From the NCBI GenBank assembly GCA_016787345.1, contig JAEUUU010000175.1:62001-126000 (forward strand): a DNA stretch of 64,000 nt, given 5' to 3'. Positions 36,904 to 45,405 of the stretch are shown here, in pieces (position 1 is the first letter of the stretch; every line of letters starts with the position of its first letter). This stretch comes from Saprospiraceae bacterium. Its GTDB lineage: Bacteria; Bacteroidota; Bacteroidia; Chitinophagales; Saprospiraceae. The notes beneath the pieces are model-generated. The model saw only the letters and a program-made list of their open reading frames with translations. It did not search any database and was not told the DNA's origin. A program made the translations under genes and the position numbers.

Positions 36904-36911
36904 CAAAATTA
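36904..36911 (-). promoter_or_regulatory. -7 promoter element of the Ig-like T9SS gene
   Basis: TAATTTTG on the minus strand fits TAnnTTTG exactly, 24 nt before the ATG at 36880. Confidence 0.6.
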
Positions 36912-37062
36912 GAAATCTTCCGGGGAACCTACCAAGTGTGGAGACGAAAAAAGTAATTTTGTGCAAAAATTCTATTTAAGTAACTGAAAATCAGTTTGAT
37001 ATATTAGTGTTTTCCAGCCTGCTGGTTTTCAGGTTTCTGCGTTATCCTAATCTTCGCACACC

Positions 37063-38517
37063 ATGTCGGGAGTAAAAAAGTCGGAAAAGGTCGCTCTTCA
37101 CACCAACAGAGTTTATCAGGCGCTCAGTCATCTCGAAAACGGCGAGTTGAAGCGCTTGTCCAAATACCTGCAGTCGCCCTATTTCAACCAAAGTAAATCG
37201 CTCAATAAATTGTTTGAATTGCTGCTTCGGTATGTCGAGGACCAGAAGGAAGGCTTTGACCGTTATGAGGTCTGGAGAAAGATGTTTGCGGGTGAGCCTT
37301 ACGACGATACCAATTTTCGAAAATACTGTTCGGACCTGTTGAAACTCGTGGAGAATTTTATGGCGCATGAAACACTCGAGCGAGATGAGACGCGCCAACG
37401 GATTCATACGCTTGAATTCGTCGTCAAAGATAAAGTTGAGCCCCTGTATAACAGTGTTTTAAGGCAGGCCAGATTACATGCAGACGCTGATTCGTACCGA
37501 AATCTTTATTACTTTTATAATGCTTACCTTATAGAACGGCAGTATTATGCAATGTCGGATTTTGATGTGAGACTGGATGTGCGCCCTAATATTGAAGAGA
37601 TTTCATATAATCTCGATATATTTTACTGGATCGAAAAACTGAAAATACAAATCGCTGTATTAAGCCAGAAAAAAACGAGGAGTCATGTATATTCGGTCAA
37701 CTTCATGGAGGAAATTATTGCTTTTTTGCAAAAATTCCCTATGGATTCTATACCAGAATTATCTCTATATTATTATTCTTTTTTAACGCTCTACGATGAG
37801 GAAAACCCTAGTCATTACTATAAATTAAGGTCGCTGCTGGATGAGTATGGCAATGATATGCCACAAAAAGAAGCGGTTGAGTTGTATGACCTGGCTCTCC
37901 ATTACTGTACAGGAAAATTAAATCAGGGCGACCGCGTGTTCCTGCAGGAATACTTCGACGTTTTTGACGAAGCGATGCTTCGCAAAATATTTATTATAAA
38001 TGGAGAATTGGCTTCCTGGCGTTTTAACAATGCCATTGGAGTGGCCCTGCGCCTGGGGAAAATGGACTGGGCCGAAAAATTTATTACCACTTACAAAGAG
38101 AACCTGCCTGCTCAAACAAGAGAAAATACGTCGTCGTTTTCATTGTCCAGGGTTTACTTGTATCAAAAACGCTACAAAGACGTACTTAGGATATTGCAAA
38201 ATGTTGATTATGAAGATATTGGCTATAATTTGATTAGTAAGGCCGTACTCATAATTACCTACTATGAACTGGATGAAGCAGATGCGCTGGACTCCTTCCT
38301 CGAGTCCTTCCGCGTTTTCCTCAATCGCCACAAAAATATACCCGCCCAACGCCGAAAAAGTTACCTCAACCTGATTAAGTACGTCCGCCGGCTCACCCGC
38401 CTGCTCCCCAATGACCAGGCTGGAATTACCAGACTCCGGGAGGAAATCATACGTGATAAGGCTTCTACCGTCAATCATGAATGGTTGCTGGAAAAACTGG
38501 CCGAACTGGATGGTTAA
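37063..38517 (+). CDS. Long helical-repeat (TPR-like) protein, unknown function
   Basis: A 484-residue soluble, mainly helical protein without signal peptide or membrane segment. The N-terminal 100 residues (ELKRLSKYLQSPYFNQSKSL, YDDTNFRKYCSDLLKLVENF) look like a separate helical module; the rest has TPR-like pairs such as LYQKRYKDVLRILQNVDYED. The central part (about 37500-37800) is AT-rich relative to neighbours. Its layout matches the 502-residue protein encoded at 55028-56536: similar length, N-terminal module, an aromatic-rich middle and a closing RRxSxxxLI helix. I do not recognise a named family; the class is common in Saprospiraceae. Scaffold or peptide-binding roles are guesses. Confidence 0.75.
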   Translation: MSGVKKSEKVALHTNRVYQALSHLENGELKRLSKYLQSPYFNQSKSLNKLFELLLRYVEDQKEGFDRYEVWRKMFAGEPYDDTNFRKYCSDLLKLVENFMAHETLERDETRQRIHTLEFVVKDKVEPLYNSVLRQARLHADADSYRNLYYFYNAYLIERQYYAMSDFDVRLDVRPNIEEISYNLDIFYWIEKLKIQIAVLSQKKTRSHVYSVNFMEEIIAFLQKFPMDSIPELSLYYYSFLTLYDEENPSHYYKLRSLLDEYGNDMPQKEAVELYDLALHYCTGKLNQGDRVFLQEYFDVFDEAMLRKIFIINGELASWRFNNAIGVALRLGKMDWAEKFITTYKENLPAQTRENTSSFSLSRVYLYQKRYKDVLRILQNVDYEDIGYNLISKAVLIITYYELDEADALDSFLESFRVFLNRHKNIPAQRRKSYLNLIKYVRRLTRLLPNDQAGITRLREEIIRDKASTVNHEWLLEKLAELDG

Positions 38518-38604
38518 ACACTGCCCGTCGTCAAGGCTTTCGTTTCGGACAATTTTATCTACCACGCCGCGTTTTTCTTGTCGCTGTACAAGAAACAAAC
38601 CGCC

Positions 38605-39591
38605 ATGTATCTGACAATCAAAAAGATATTCGTACTCGCTTCGCTGATCTTTTTCTTGATGCCCAGGCAGGGCCATGCGCAAAACAAAACCGCACGGGCG
38701 GGGGCGCTCAGCCAGGAGGCAATTGCACAACTTCATCTTGCCGAGGATACTTTGGCTATTCTTGCTTTCGCCGTAGTCAACGATTCCCTGGAAACCACTC
38801 GTTTCGGCGCCTGTCGTGCCCTTATTACCTGTCTGGTACGCAACCTCAAAGCGGAAAATTCTTTCAATTATCCGTTCAGCAGGCTCAAAAGCCTGTCCAT
38901 CATGGCGCCTCCCGACAGCAGTTTCCGCATTTTTACCTGGCAATTGTTTGTCAATGATTCCACCTACCGTTATTACGGCGCCATTCAGATCAACCGCGGC
39001 GAACTGGAGCTTTATCCGTTGATCGACCGAAGTTTTGAATTTGAAACACCTCCTCCTTTTTACGAAAAATACAGCCCCGAGCGCTGGTATGGCGCCCTTT
39101 ACTACAATTTGCGCCAGTTCGATACCCGCGAAGGGCGCAAATACCTCTTGTTCGGATTCGATGCCTATTCCTTTTTTGAAAAAAGAAAGGTGATCGAAGT
39201 GCTGCATTTTGATGCAAAAGGCAAACCCGTGTTCGGCGCCGAAGTATTTGCCAACATGCCCGGCCGGGAGCGCGGCCCGCAAGTATCGCGCCTGATCTTT
39301 GAATATGCGTCCGACGCTTCGGTGCGGGTCAATTGGGACGAACAGTACCAGATGGTGCTTTTCGATCACCTGATTCCCATGGCGAGTCCTTATGGCCGCG
39401 GAATGGCGATGGTGCCCGACGGCAGTTACGACGGCTTGAAACTGGACAAAGCCGGCCGCTGGGTATGGGTCGATAAAGTATTTAATGATGTAATGGACGA
39501 AGCACCCCGTCCCGAACCCATACTCGACGATCGAAAGGGCAAAGACATTACGGGTAAGCCTAAACAAAGCAAAGGGGAGCGGCGTCCCTGA
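38605..39591 (+). CDS. Secreted protein of unknown function
   Basis: A 328-residue exported protein with signal peptide (about residues 1-25, ending HAQ). The mature part is a conserved-looking alpha/beta domain: AILAFAVVNDSLETTRFGAC, SFNYPFSRLKSLSIMAPPDS, FRIFTWQLFVNDSTYRYYGA, WYGALYYNLRQFDTREGRKY, FGAEVFANMPG and WVWVDKVFNDV. It ends in a charged, proline-rich tail (RPEPILDDRKGKDITG). Similar proteins occur across Bacteroidota but I know no function. ATG at 38605 was preferred to one nine codons upstream, since it places the signal peptide correctly. It converges with one base to spare on the next gene. Confidence 0.75.
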   Translation: MYLTIKKIFVLASLIFFLMPRQGHAQNKTARAGALSQEAIAQLHLAEDTLAILAFAVVNDSLETTRFGACRALITCLVRNLKAENSFNYPFSRLKSLSIMAPPDSSFRIFTWQLFVNDSTYRYYGAIQINRGELELYPLIDRSFEFETPPPFYEKYSPERWYGALYYNLRQFDTREGRKYLLFGFDAYSFFEKRKVIEVLHFDAKGKPVFGAEVFANMPGRERGPQVSRLIFEYASDASVRVNWDEQYQMVLFDHLIPMASPYGRGMAMVPDGSYDGLKLDKAGRWVWVDKVFNDVMDEAPRPEPILDDRKGKDITGKPKQSKGERRP

Positions 39592-39592
39592 T

Positions 39593-40495
39593 TTAACGAA
39601 TCAGCGCCAGGTCCCCGGTTTTTACCAGAATTCGCCCGTCTACCAGTTCGATCTCCGCCCGGAATGCATACACGCCCCCCGGCGCCCATTCGCCCCGGAT
39701 TTTCCCGTCCCAACCCTCATCTGGGTCGTTGGCCGGCAGGTTTTCTTTTAAATAAACCAGGTCACCCCAGCGGTCGATGATCAACATGCGCTGTATTTGC
39801 CGGACACCGGCATCGGCACTGAGATAATAGCGAGCATTGGGCCCTTCGCTTTCTCCCGGACTGAACACATTTGGAGCATAGACAAAACCCTCGGTGGAAG
39901 GGCAAAATTCGCGAAACAACAACCCTATCTGCACAATGGAATCGCAGCCGTTGGCCGCCAACCCAGTCAGTATTTCTATGCCGGAAGGGTTGTCGCGGTC
40001 GTACCGCTTGTTGTTGATCATTCTGAATTCATCGGGACAAAGCGAGTCGATCAGAACTGAATCCGGCACGGGAATCACTTCAAGGTCGATGTGGATGATA
40101 CTGTCGCAGCCATTACTTGCGCCGTTTTCGATGGTTTCTTCACCCAGATAAAAATTGGCATGATACGGCACGTTGTTGACCCAGATGGTGTCGCCACTAC
40201 AGATGCTGCCGTCGAGCAAGGCCATTGTTGCTGAAAAAAAAGTCAGATCAACGTGTATGATGCTGTCGCCTCCATTGGCAGCCGCGCCGGGCAAAGTATC
40301 AATTCCGGACGGGTGATCGGGGCCGTAAAACTGCCCGTTAATCAGCAATAACTGGTTGTTGCAGAAGGTGTCGCGATAAAAAAAATGGCCAGGAATGGTG
40401 TCGCAAACGGCGGCTTTTAGCCCGTTGTACTGGCTCAGAAATACCAGAAAATAAATAACGATTCGCGACCGCTGGAGGAGGGTAGTGCGCGTCAT
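39593..40495 (-). CDS. T9SS type B (gliding-motility C-terminal) surface protein
   Basis: A 300-residue exported protein with signal peptide (about residues 1-28) and three related repeats closing in NGGDSIIHVDL, NGCDSIIHIDL and NGCDSIVQIGL, each preceded by a GIDTLPGAAA-like turn. From about residue 205 lies a gliding-motility-associated C-terminal (CHU_C, type B T9SS) domain: FVYAPNVFSPGES, MLIIDRWGDLVYLKE, EGWDGKIRGEWAPGGVYAFR. Type B tails depend on T9SS with a dedicated PorP/SprF partner; none was seen in this window. Confidence 0.85.
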   Translation of the reverse strand: MTRTTLLQRSRIVIYFLVFLSQYNGLKAAVCDTIPGHFFYRDTFCNNQLLLINGQFYGPDHPSGIDTLPGAAANGGDSIIHVDLTFFSATMALLDGSICSGDTIWVNNVPYHANFYLGEETIENGASNGCDSIIHIDLEVIPVPDSVLIDSLCPDEFRMINNKRYDRDNPSGIEILTGLAANGCDSIVQIGLLFREFCPSTEGFVYAPNVFSPGESEGPNARYYLSADAGVRQIQRMLIIDRWGDLVYLKENLPANDPDEGWDGKIRGEWAPGGVYAFRAEIELVDGRILVKTGDLALIR

Positions 40496-40514
40496 AGTTG
40501 TTTTTCAGTTTTGT

Positions 40515-40584
40515 AAAAAAACATGCCTTCCCGTACGACAAGGCTGTTGCCGGTCAGGCAAACAATGTCGGGCGGGAAGGCATG
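40515..40584 (-). terminator. Long structured terminator of the tail-fibre gene
   Basis: A 12-bp outer stem (CATGCCTTCCCG at 40522-40533 with CGGGAAGGCATG at 40573-40584) encloses two smaller helices (GACA/TGTC and TTGCC/GGCAA). Read on the minus strand it is followed by seven T residues. Confidence 0.8.
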
Positions 40585-40608
40585 TGATTAAAGTCGGAAG
40601 GGGGGATT

Positions 40609-43600
40609 TTAGTCCTTTTTCATCCCTTGCTCTATTTTTTCCAACCGCGATTCGAGCTTGTCGGTGCGCTGGCGCAGGGCCGCGTTCTCCAGTTTCAGTT
40701 GTTCGATTTGCGCTTGTTGCTCCTGAATGGCTTTGACCGTCAGCACACTGAACCCTGCATAGTTGAGCGCCAGGTATTGCTCCGTACCTTCCTGATTGCT
40801 GGCTGAGCCGACGAGTTCAGGAAACAGCGTTTGAACATCCTGCGCGAGGAAGCCGATCGAACGTGCTTGTTGGGCGTTGTCATGACGGTAATGGTAGGTA
40901 ACGGGTTGAAGCAATAGCATTTTGTCCAGCACCTTGTCGAGGCCGAGCACGTCACGTTTCAGGCGGCGGTCGGAGGCTGTGTACACGCCGTTGACGGCAA
41001 AGGTGCCTACCGGGTCGCCGCCATTGGCGCTGTTGAATAACTGGAGGGTTGCATCATTTTCATTGACCGAGATGGTCCAGTTTTCGCCGCTAAGGGCATT
41101 TTGAAGGGTGATGCCGCCTTTGTCGTGGTACAAGGTCAGTTGCGAGTTAGTTGGCGCGCCGCCTATGCTGGCATGACCATTGACGCCGCTTAAAATGAAG
41201 CCTGCAGCAGGGCCTGATTTTATTGTAATATTGGAAGCATCGTTGGTGCCGAGCAGGAAGCCGTTGGCATTGTGTTGGAGGAATGCATCGGGAGCGCCCG
41301 CGCCGTTCGAGAGTCCGATCAGCGGATTGGTGCCTTCCACGCGGACGATTTCGTTGCTGCCGCCTTTTACGTGGAGTTTGGCAGCCGGCGCATTGGTGCC
41401 GACACCGACATTTGCCGAGTTGGTATTGGAAATATTGTTCCCTGAGGCTGCCCAAAGATTGAGGCCGCCGCTGGCCAGTATGGTATCCAGGTTGACTTCC
41501 GTATTGGTCTGTGAAATTTTCAACTTGGTGCCGTTGAGGCTCAGCGTTTGAAGTTCGTTGTCGGGGTCGTTGTCGGCGTCGCCTGTGTTGTTAATCACAA
41601 AATTGGGCGCTGTGCCGGTTATGCTGATACCGGTTCCGGCGGCGTAGTTGTTGCCGGCGGGCAGATTGACCGAGCCGCCTCCATCGGAGAGCGTAAGCAC
41701 GTTGCCGGCCAGGCTGAGGGTCTGGAGTTCGTTGGTTTCATCCAGATCGCCGGTGTTGTTGATCACGAAATTGGGTGAAGAACCGGTGATATCGATCCCG
41801 ACACCGGCAGCATAGTTGTCGCCCGAGCCGCCACCGCCGCCCGTGTTATCGTTGGCGGGCAACCAGGCGGAGCCGCTCCATTTGAGCACCTGGCCGGCGG
41901 TAGCGCCTTGTTGTGCCAGATTGAGGGGGCTGCCGAGGGTACCGTTTCCGACGAGCGTCAATCCTGTTTTTGCCGTTTGAGCCCCCCAGTCGTCGCCCGG
42001 TACGTCGTCGGGCCCCCAACTGCTGCCATTCCAGGTCATCACCTGGCCGTTGGTAGCGCCCTGTTGGGCGAGCCCCAGTACGTTGCCGGCGACGCCGGTT
42101 CCGCTCAGGGTCGTATTGGTTTGCACGAATTGTGTGCCCCAGTTGTCGGCGCCGGTATTGTTGTCGGCCGCGGGCGCCCAGGTGGTACCGTTCCATTTGA
42201 GCACCTGGCCGTTGGTAGCGCCTTGTTGGGCGATGCCGAGCGCGCTGCCCGTAATACCCGTGCCGCTCAATGTGCTGTTGGCTACGACGACCTGTGTCCC
42301 CCAGTTGTCGCCGCTGCCACCCGATTGGTCGGCCGCGGGCGCCCAGGTGGTGCCGTTCCATTTGAGCACCTGACCGCTGGTCGCACCCATTTGAGCGATT
42401 TTCGCGCCGGTGACTGCGCCCGGGGCGATATTGTTGGTGGCAACGCCGTTGAGCATGATTTCGAAGTTGCCCACCGTTCCGTTTTTGATCTGCAGGTTGT
42501 TGAACGGGCCGCTGATATCGCCGTCGGCCTGTGAAAAGATCGTAATGTCGTTGGAGCCGTCGGTGTCGCCAATATTGGTGATGGTGTACACGCCGTTGAC
42601 GACATCTACGTCGATGCCATTGCCCTGAACGATATTGGTGACGCCCTGTGCATCGGCCGCGGGCGCCCAGGTCGTGCCGTTCCATTTGATGACTTGGCCG
42701 TTCGTGGCGTTCATATTGTCAATTTTGGCCGCGGTAATGGCGCCGTTGGCTATTTTAGTAGTGGTGACGGCATTGTCGCCGATTTTGGGGTTGGTGACGG
42801 CGCCGTCGGCGAGGTCGGCGGTAGCCACGCCACCGTTGGCGATTTCGGCAGTTCCGACTACCCCCGCTGCAATTTGCAGGTTGTTGAACGGACCAGTCAC
42901 GTCGCCATTGGCCTGCGTGCTGGTCGTGATATCGTCGGCTGCATTGGTATCGCCGCTGTTGCTGATGGTAAAGTTGGGAGAACTTCCGGTCACATTGATC
43001 CCGTTACCCGCCGTTATACCGATACTGGTAATACCCTGCGCGTCGACGGCCGGCGCCCAGCTGGCGCCGTTCCATTTGAGTACCTGTCCCGAACTGGCGC
43101 CCATGTCGGCCAGTTTGGCGGCCGTGACGGCATCGTCGGCAATTTTGTTCGTGCTTACGGCATTGTCGGCGAGATCCAGGTTGCCGACGGAATTGTTGGC
43201 GATTTCGGCGCTGCCGACTGCGCTGGCATTGATCTGAAGGTTGGAAAATGTGCCGCTTACGTCGCCGCTGGCGGTCGAGCTGAACGTGAGGTCGTCTCCG
43301 GCATTGGTGTCGCCGGTATTGGTAATGACGAAATTGAACCCGTTCTGTTGCACATTGATACCAAAACCACCGTCGATATTAACCGTTCCGGGTTGGGGTA
43401 CCACGGTAAACACGTCGGTAACCCGGCCATTTGCATCGATTTGAATAACCGGAATTTGTGTCGCGCTGCCGTAAATACCAGGCGTCACGCCAGAAGGGCT
43501 CAGTTGGATGGTGCCCGAAGTAGTGATCGGGCCGCCGCTCAGGCCTGCACCGGTATTGATTTGTGTAACCGTTCCGTTGAAACCGTTGTCGTTCAGGTCG

Positions 43601-44178
43601 TTGGAGGGGGTCCATTGCGAGCCGTCCCATTTGAGTGTTTGGCCGGGTTGGGCGCCTTGTTGCGCCAGACTGAGCGGGTTGCCGGCGGTGCCATTGCCAC
43701 TCAGAACAGGGGAGGTCTGGACGGTTTGGCTGCCCCAATTGTCGCCTCCGCCTCCGCCGCCGCCATTGGCTGCCGTTTGGGCGTAGAGCGCATAGGGCAC
43801 ACTCATCAGCTGCGTCGCGCCGAGGTCGTCGAAAGCGCCGGGGGAAGTTTCGATGGCTACGGTCAGGAATTTGGCGCCGCCGCCCCAATTGATGGTGGCA
43901 AAGTCGCCCAACTGGGGCTGACCGCCCTGGCCGATGGTCAGGTTGATCAAACCAAATTCGTTGGTTGAAACGATTTGCTTTTCTGCATAGGCAATCGGGC
44001 CGTTGGGTGCGCCACTGCGAATAGTGAAGAGCAATGAAACCGTTTGGTTGGACAGCGCAGTGCCATCGGCGCCGCGTACAACGCTTTGATAATTAAAGCC
44101 TTGGGGAGTGAATTGGGCAAAAGCCTGGAATGAGATGCCGAGGCAGAACGCCAACAGGAACAGTAATCTTTGTTTCAT
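40609..44178 (-). CDS. Tail-fibre-like protein with S74 chaperone domain
   Basis: A 1189-residue exported protein. The signal peptide (about residues 1-22, ending AFAQ) is followed by the Bacteroidota N-terminal domain beginning FTPQGFNYQSVVRGADG and ending QLMSVPYALYAQ. A long repetitive stalk holds seven GQVLKWNGTTWAPA-type units and repeated IANNSVGNLDLADNAV stretches. The C-terminus is an intramolecular chaperone of endosialidase (peptidase S74): SDRRLKRDVLGLDKVLDKM has the Ser and Lys expected for self-cleavage, then SIGFLAQDVQTLFPEL and a coiled coil (EQLKLENAALRQRTDKLES). The S74 domain trimerises fibres and is often cut off. It is not part of a phage cluster here. Confidence 0.9.
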   Translation of the reverse strand: MKQRLLFLLAFCLGISFQAFAQFTPQGFNYQSVVRGADGTALSNQTVSLLFTIRSGAPNGPIAYAEKQIVSTNEFGLINLTIGQGGQPQLGDFATINWGGGAKFLTVAIETSPGAFDDLGATQLMSVPYALYAQTAANGGGGGGGDNWGSQTVQTSPVLSGNGTAGNPLSLAQQGAQPGQTLKWDGSQWTPSNDLNDNGFNGTVTQINTGAGLSGGPITTSGTIQLSPSGVTPGIYGSATQIPVIQIDANGRVTDVFTVVPQPGTVNIDGGFGINVQQNGFNFVITNTGDTNAGDDLTFSSTASGDVSGTFSNLQINASAVGSAEIANNSVGNLDLADNAVSTNKIADDAVTAAKLADMGASSGQVLKWNGASWAPAVDAQGITSIGITAGNGINVTGSSPNFTISNSGDTNAADDITTSTQANGDVTGPFNNLQIAAGVVGTAEIANGGVATADLADGAVTNPKIGDNAVTTTKIANGAITAAKIDNMNATNGQVIKWNGTTWAPAADAQGVTNIVQGNGIDVDVVNGVYTITNIGDTDGSNDITIFSQADGDISGPFNNLQIKNGTVGNFEIMLNGVATNNIAPGAVTGAKIAQMGATSGQVLKWNGTTWAPAADQSGGSGDNWGTQVVVANSTLSGTGITGSALGIAQQGATNGQVLKWNGTTWAPAADNNTGADNWGTQFVQTNTTLSGTGVAGNVLGLAQQGATNGQVMTWNGSSWGPDDVPGDDWGAQTAKTGLTLVGNGTLGSPLNLAQQGATAGQVLKWSGSAWLPANDNTGGGGGSGDNYAAGVGIDITGSSPNFVINNTGDLDETNELQTLSLAGNVLTLSDGGGSVNLPAGNNYAAGTGISITGTAPNFVINNTGDADNDPDNELQTLSLNGTKLKISQTNTEVNLDTILASGGLNLWAASGNNISNTNSANVGVGTNAPAAKLHVKGGSNEIVRVEGTNPLIGLSNGAGAPDAFLQHNANGFLLGTNDASNITIKSGPAAGFILSGVNGHASIGGAPTNSQLTLYHDKGGITLQNALSGENWTISVNENDATLQLFNSANGGDPVGTFAVNGVYTASDRRLKRDVLGLDKVLDKMLLLQPVTYHYRHDNAQQARSIGFLAQDVQTLFPELVGSASNQEGTEQYLALNYAGFSVLTVKAIQEQQAQIEQLKLENAALRQRTDKLESRLEKIEQGMKKD
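41846..43640 (-). repeat. Degenerate repeat array inside the tail-fibre gene
   Basis: DNA encoding the stalk repeats. Seven units encode variants of GQVLKWNGTTWAPA, and two blocks encode IANGGVATADLADGAV-like strings. The repeats are imperfect, so they diverged, but the recurring wording is obvious and would favour recombination or assembly collapse. Confidence 0.75.
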
Positions 44179-44254
44179 GAACAATGCAGTTTTGGAATGA
44201 TCATGCTGATAAATGAACAGGCAGAGACGGATGCCTCCTGAGCAGGATTATCGT

Positions 44255-44761
44255 TTAAAGCCGGACAAAACGAATCGTCGCTGATGCCCGGGTTTGCGTA
44301 TCTATTAGTTGTAAAAAATAGACGCCGGCCTGCCAATCGGTGCAGTCCAGCAAAGTGCCTTCAGGGGTATCCAATACAATATCGTAGGCCACCGGACGAC
44401 CCATCAGGTCATAAACGGCCGCCTTCAATTGACCGGACGACTGGGCAGTATACCGTATATATAAATGGTCTGTAGCAGGATTGGGGAACACCTCAATTTC
44501 CCAGGCAGCCAGGGAAGCCTCCTGTGTGGAGACGGAAAGACACAAATCGGGCTGGTGAAATCCCTGGGTGAGTTGATAGCCGGAAACAGGGCCGAGTGTA
44601 AAAATGACCGGCTCTCCTACCGTCCAGGCCCAGATATTGCCTTGCTGAACGGTAATATCGCCACCGGCAGCCAAAACCTGATTGCAGAGCGCGATGTTTT
44701 GTGCGGAAAGGGGCAATGCGAACAGCCCCGCGAAGAAGGGAAGTAGTACAAATCGGTTCAT
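44255..44761 (-). CDS. Small T9SS type A protein
   Basis: A 168-residue exported protein with signal peptide (residues 1-20, ending LSAQ), a short beta domain (VLAAGGDITVQQGNIWAWTV, GPVSGYQLTQGFHQPDLC) and a T9SS type A sorting domain (EIEVFPNPATDHLYIRY, VYDLMGRPVAY, WQAGVYFLQLIDT). It lies 76 nt upstream of the tail-fibre gene on the same strand; such small T9SS proteins often precede tail-fibre proteins in this group, and the two may be made together. Confidence 0.85.
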   Translation of the reverse strand: MNRFVLLPFFAGLFALPLSAQNIALCNQVLAAGGDITVQQGNIWAWTVGEPVIFTLGPVSGYQLTQGFHQPDLCLSVSTQEASLAAWEIEVFPNPATDHLYIRYTAQSSGQLKAAVYDLMGRPVAYDIVLDTPEGTLLDCTDWQAGVYFLQLIDTQTRASATIRFVRL

Positions 44762-44905
44762 GGTAACAATTGGATTGAAAAACGCCGGGCGGCAATGACC
44801 GGAGATATAGTTTATTTTGTACCAAAAATCGGGCCGGAATCTTGTGATGTTTCCCCTGTTTCGGCCCGTTTGATACGTTTGCCGTCAAAAATCGTCACCT
44901 TTTAC

Positions 44906-45343
44906 ATGAAAAACGTTCTTTTCTTCTCACTTTTTCTGCTTTTCTCACCACAACTTGCCACAGCACAGTCGGGCCAGATTACAGGCGACCGCGGGGTGGC
45001 GACCGACGAGCAACGCAGGTTCGAATTTATGGTCCGGGTCGATACTGCCGGTCTTTCGCCATACCTGTCGGCCGATCTTGTTTACATTCACTCCAATGGC
45101 CTGGTAGAAACCAAGACGGAACATTTGCAGGCCATTGCCAATGGCAAACTGGTGTACAAACTCATGGAGCGTGAGAACGTAAAAATTCGGCGCTATGGCA
45201 AAATCGCGATCAGTAACGGAGTGTTGCATGTCGCCGGTATCCTTAACCAGAATCCGTTTGATATCCGGCTGCTATATACGGCCGTGTACCAAAAAAGTAA
45301 GAGTAAATGGCAGTTGCTCAACTGGCAATCCACCCGAATTTAA
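44906..45343 (+). CDS. Secreted NTF2-like (DUF4440-type) protein
   Basis: A 145-residue exported protein with signal peptide (about residues 1-21, ending ATAQ). The remainder resembles a SnoaL/NTF2-like fold of the DUF4440 group: DLVYIHSNGLVETKTEHLQA, LMERENVKIRRYGKIAI, AVYQKSKSKWQLLNWQSTRI. Family members range from enzymes to simple binding domains; the function here is unknown. ATG at 44906 was chosen for the signal peptide. Confidence 0.8.
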   Translation: MKNVLFFSLFLLFSPQLATAQSGQITGDRGVATDEQRRFEFMVRVDTAGLSPYLSADLVYIHSNGLVETKTEHLQAIANGKLVYKLMERENVKIRRYGKIAISNGVLHVAGILNQNPFDIRLLYTAVYQKSKSKWQLLNWQSTRI

Positions 45344-45365
45344 GTGGCAGGCCGCCCTTTTTCTC

Positions 45366-45373
45366 TACTTTTG
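45366..45373 (+). promoter_or_regulatory. -7 promoter element of the E1 fusion gene
   Basis: TACTTTTG fits TAnnTTTG exactly, 32 nt before the ATG at 45406, just after the NTF2-like stop. Confidence 0.6.
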
Positions 45374-45405
45374 CGCCCGCTTTGCCCAACCGAATATTTT
45401 TGAAG

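Noticed and set aside
41846-43640. CRISPR-like repetition
   Set aside because: The repeats are in frame, imperfect and encode protein units; there are no uniform spacers and no cas genes.
42694-43968. A 424-codon plus-strand frame in the tail-fibre gene
   Set aside because: It is antisense to repetitive stalk coding sequence, which naturally leaves long open frames.
40609-44178. Prophage remnant suggested by the tail-fibre S74 domain
   Set aside because: The protein has a Sec signal and the usual Bacteroidota N-terminal domain, and no capsid, portal, integrase or attachment site is near.
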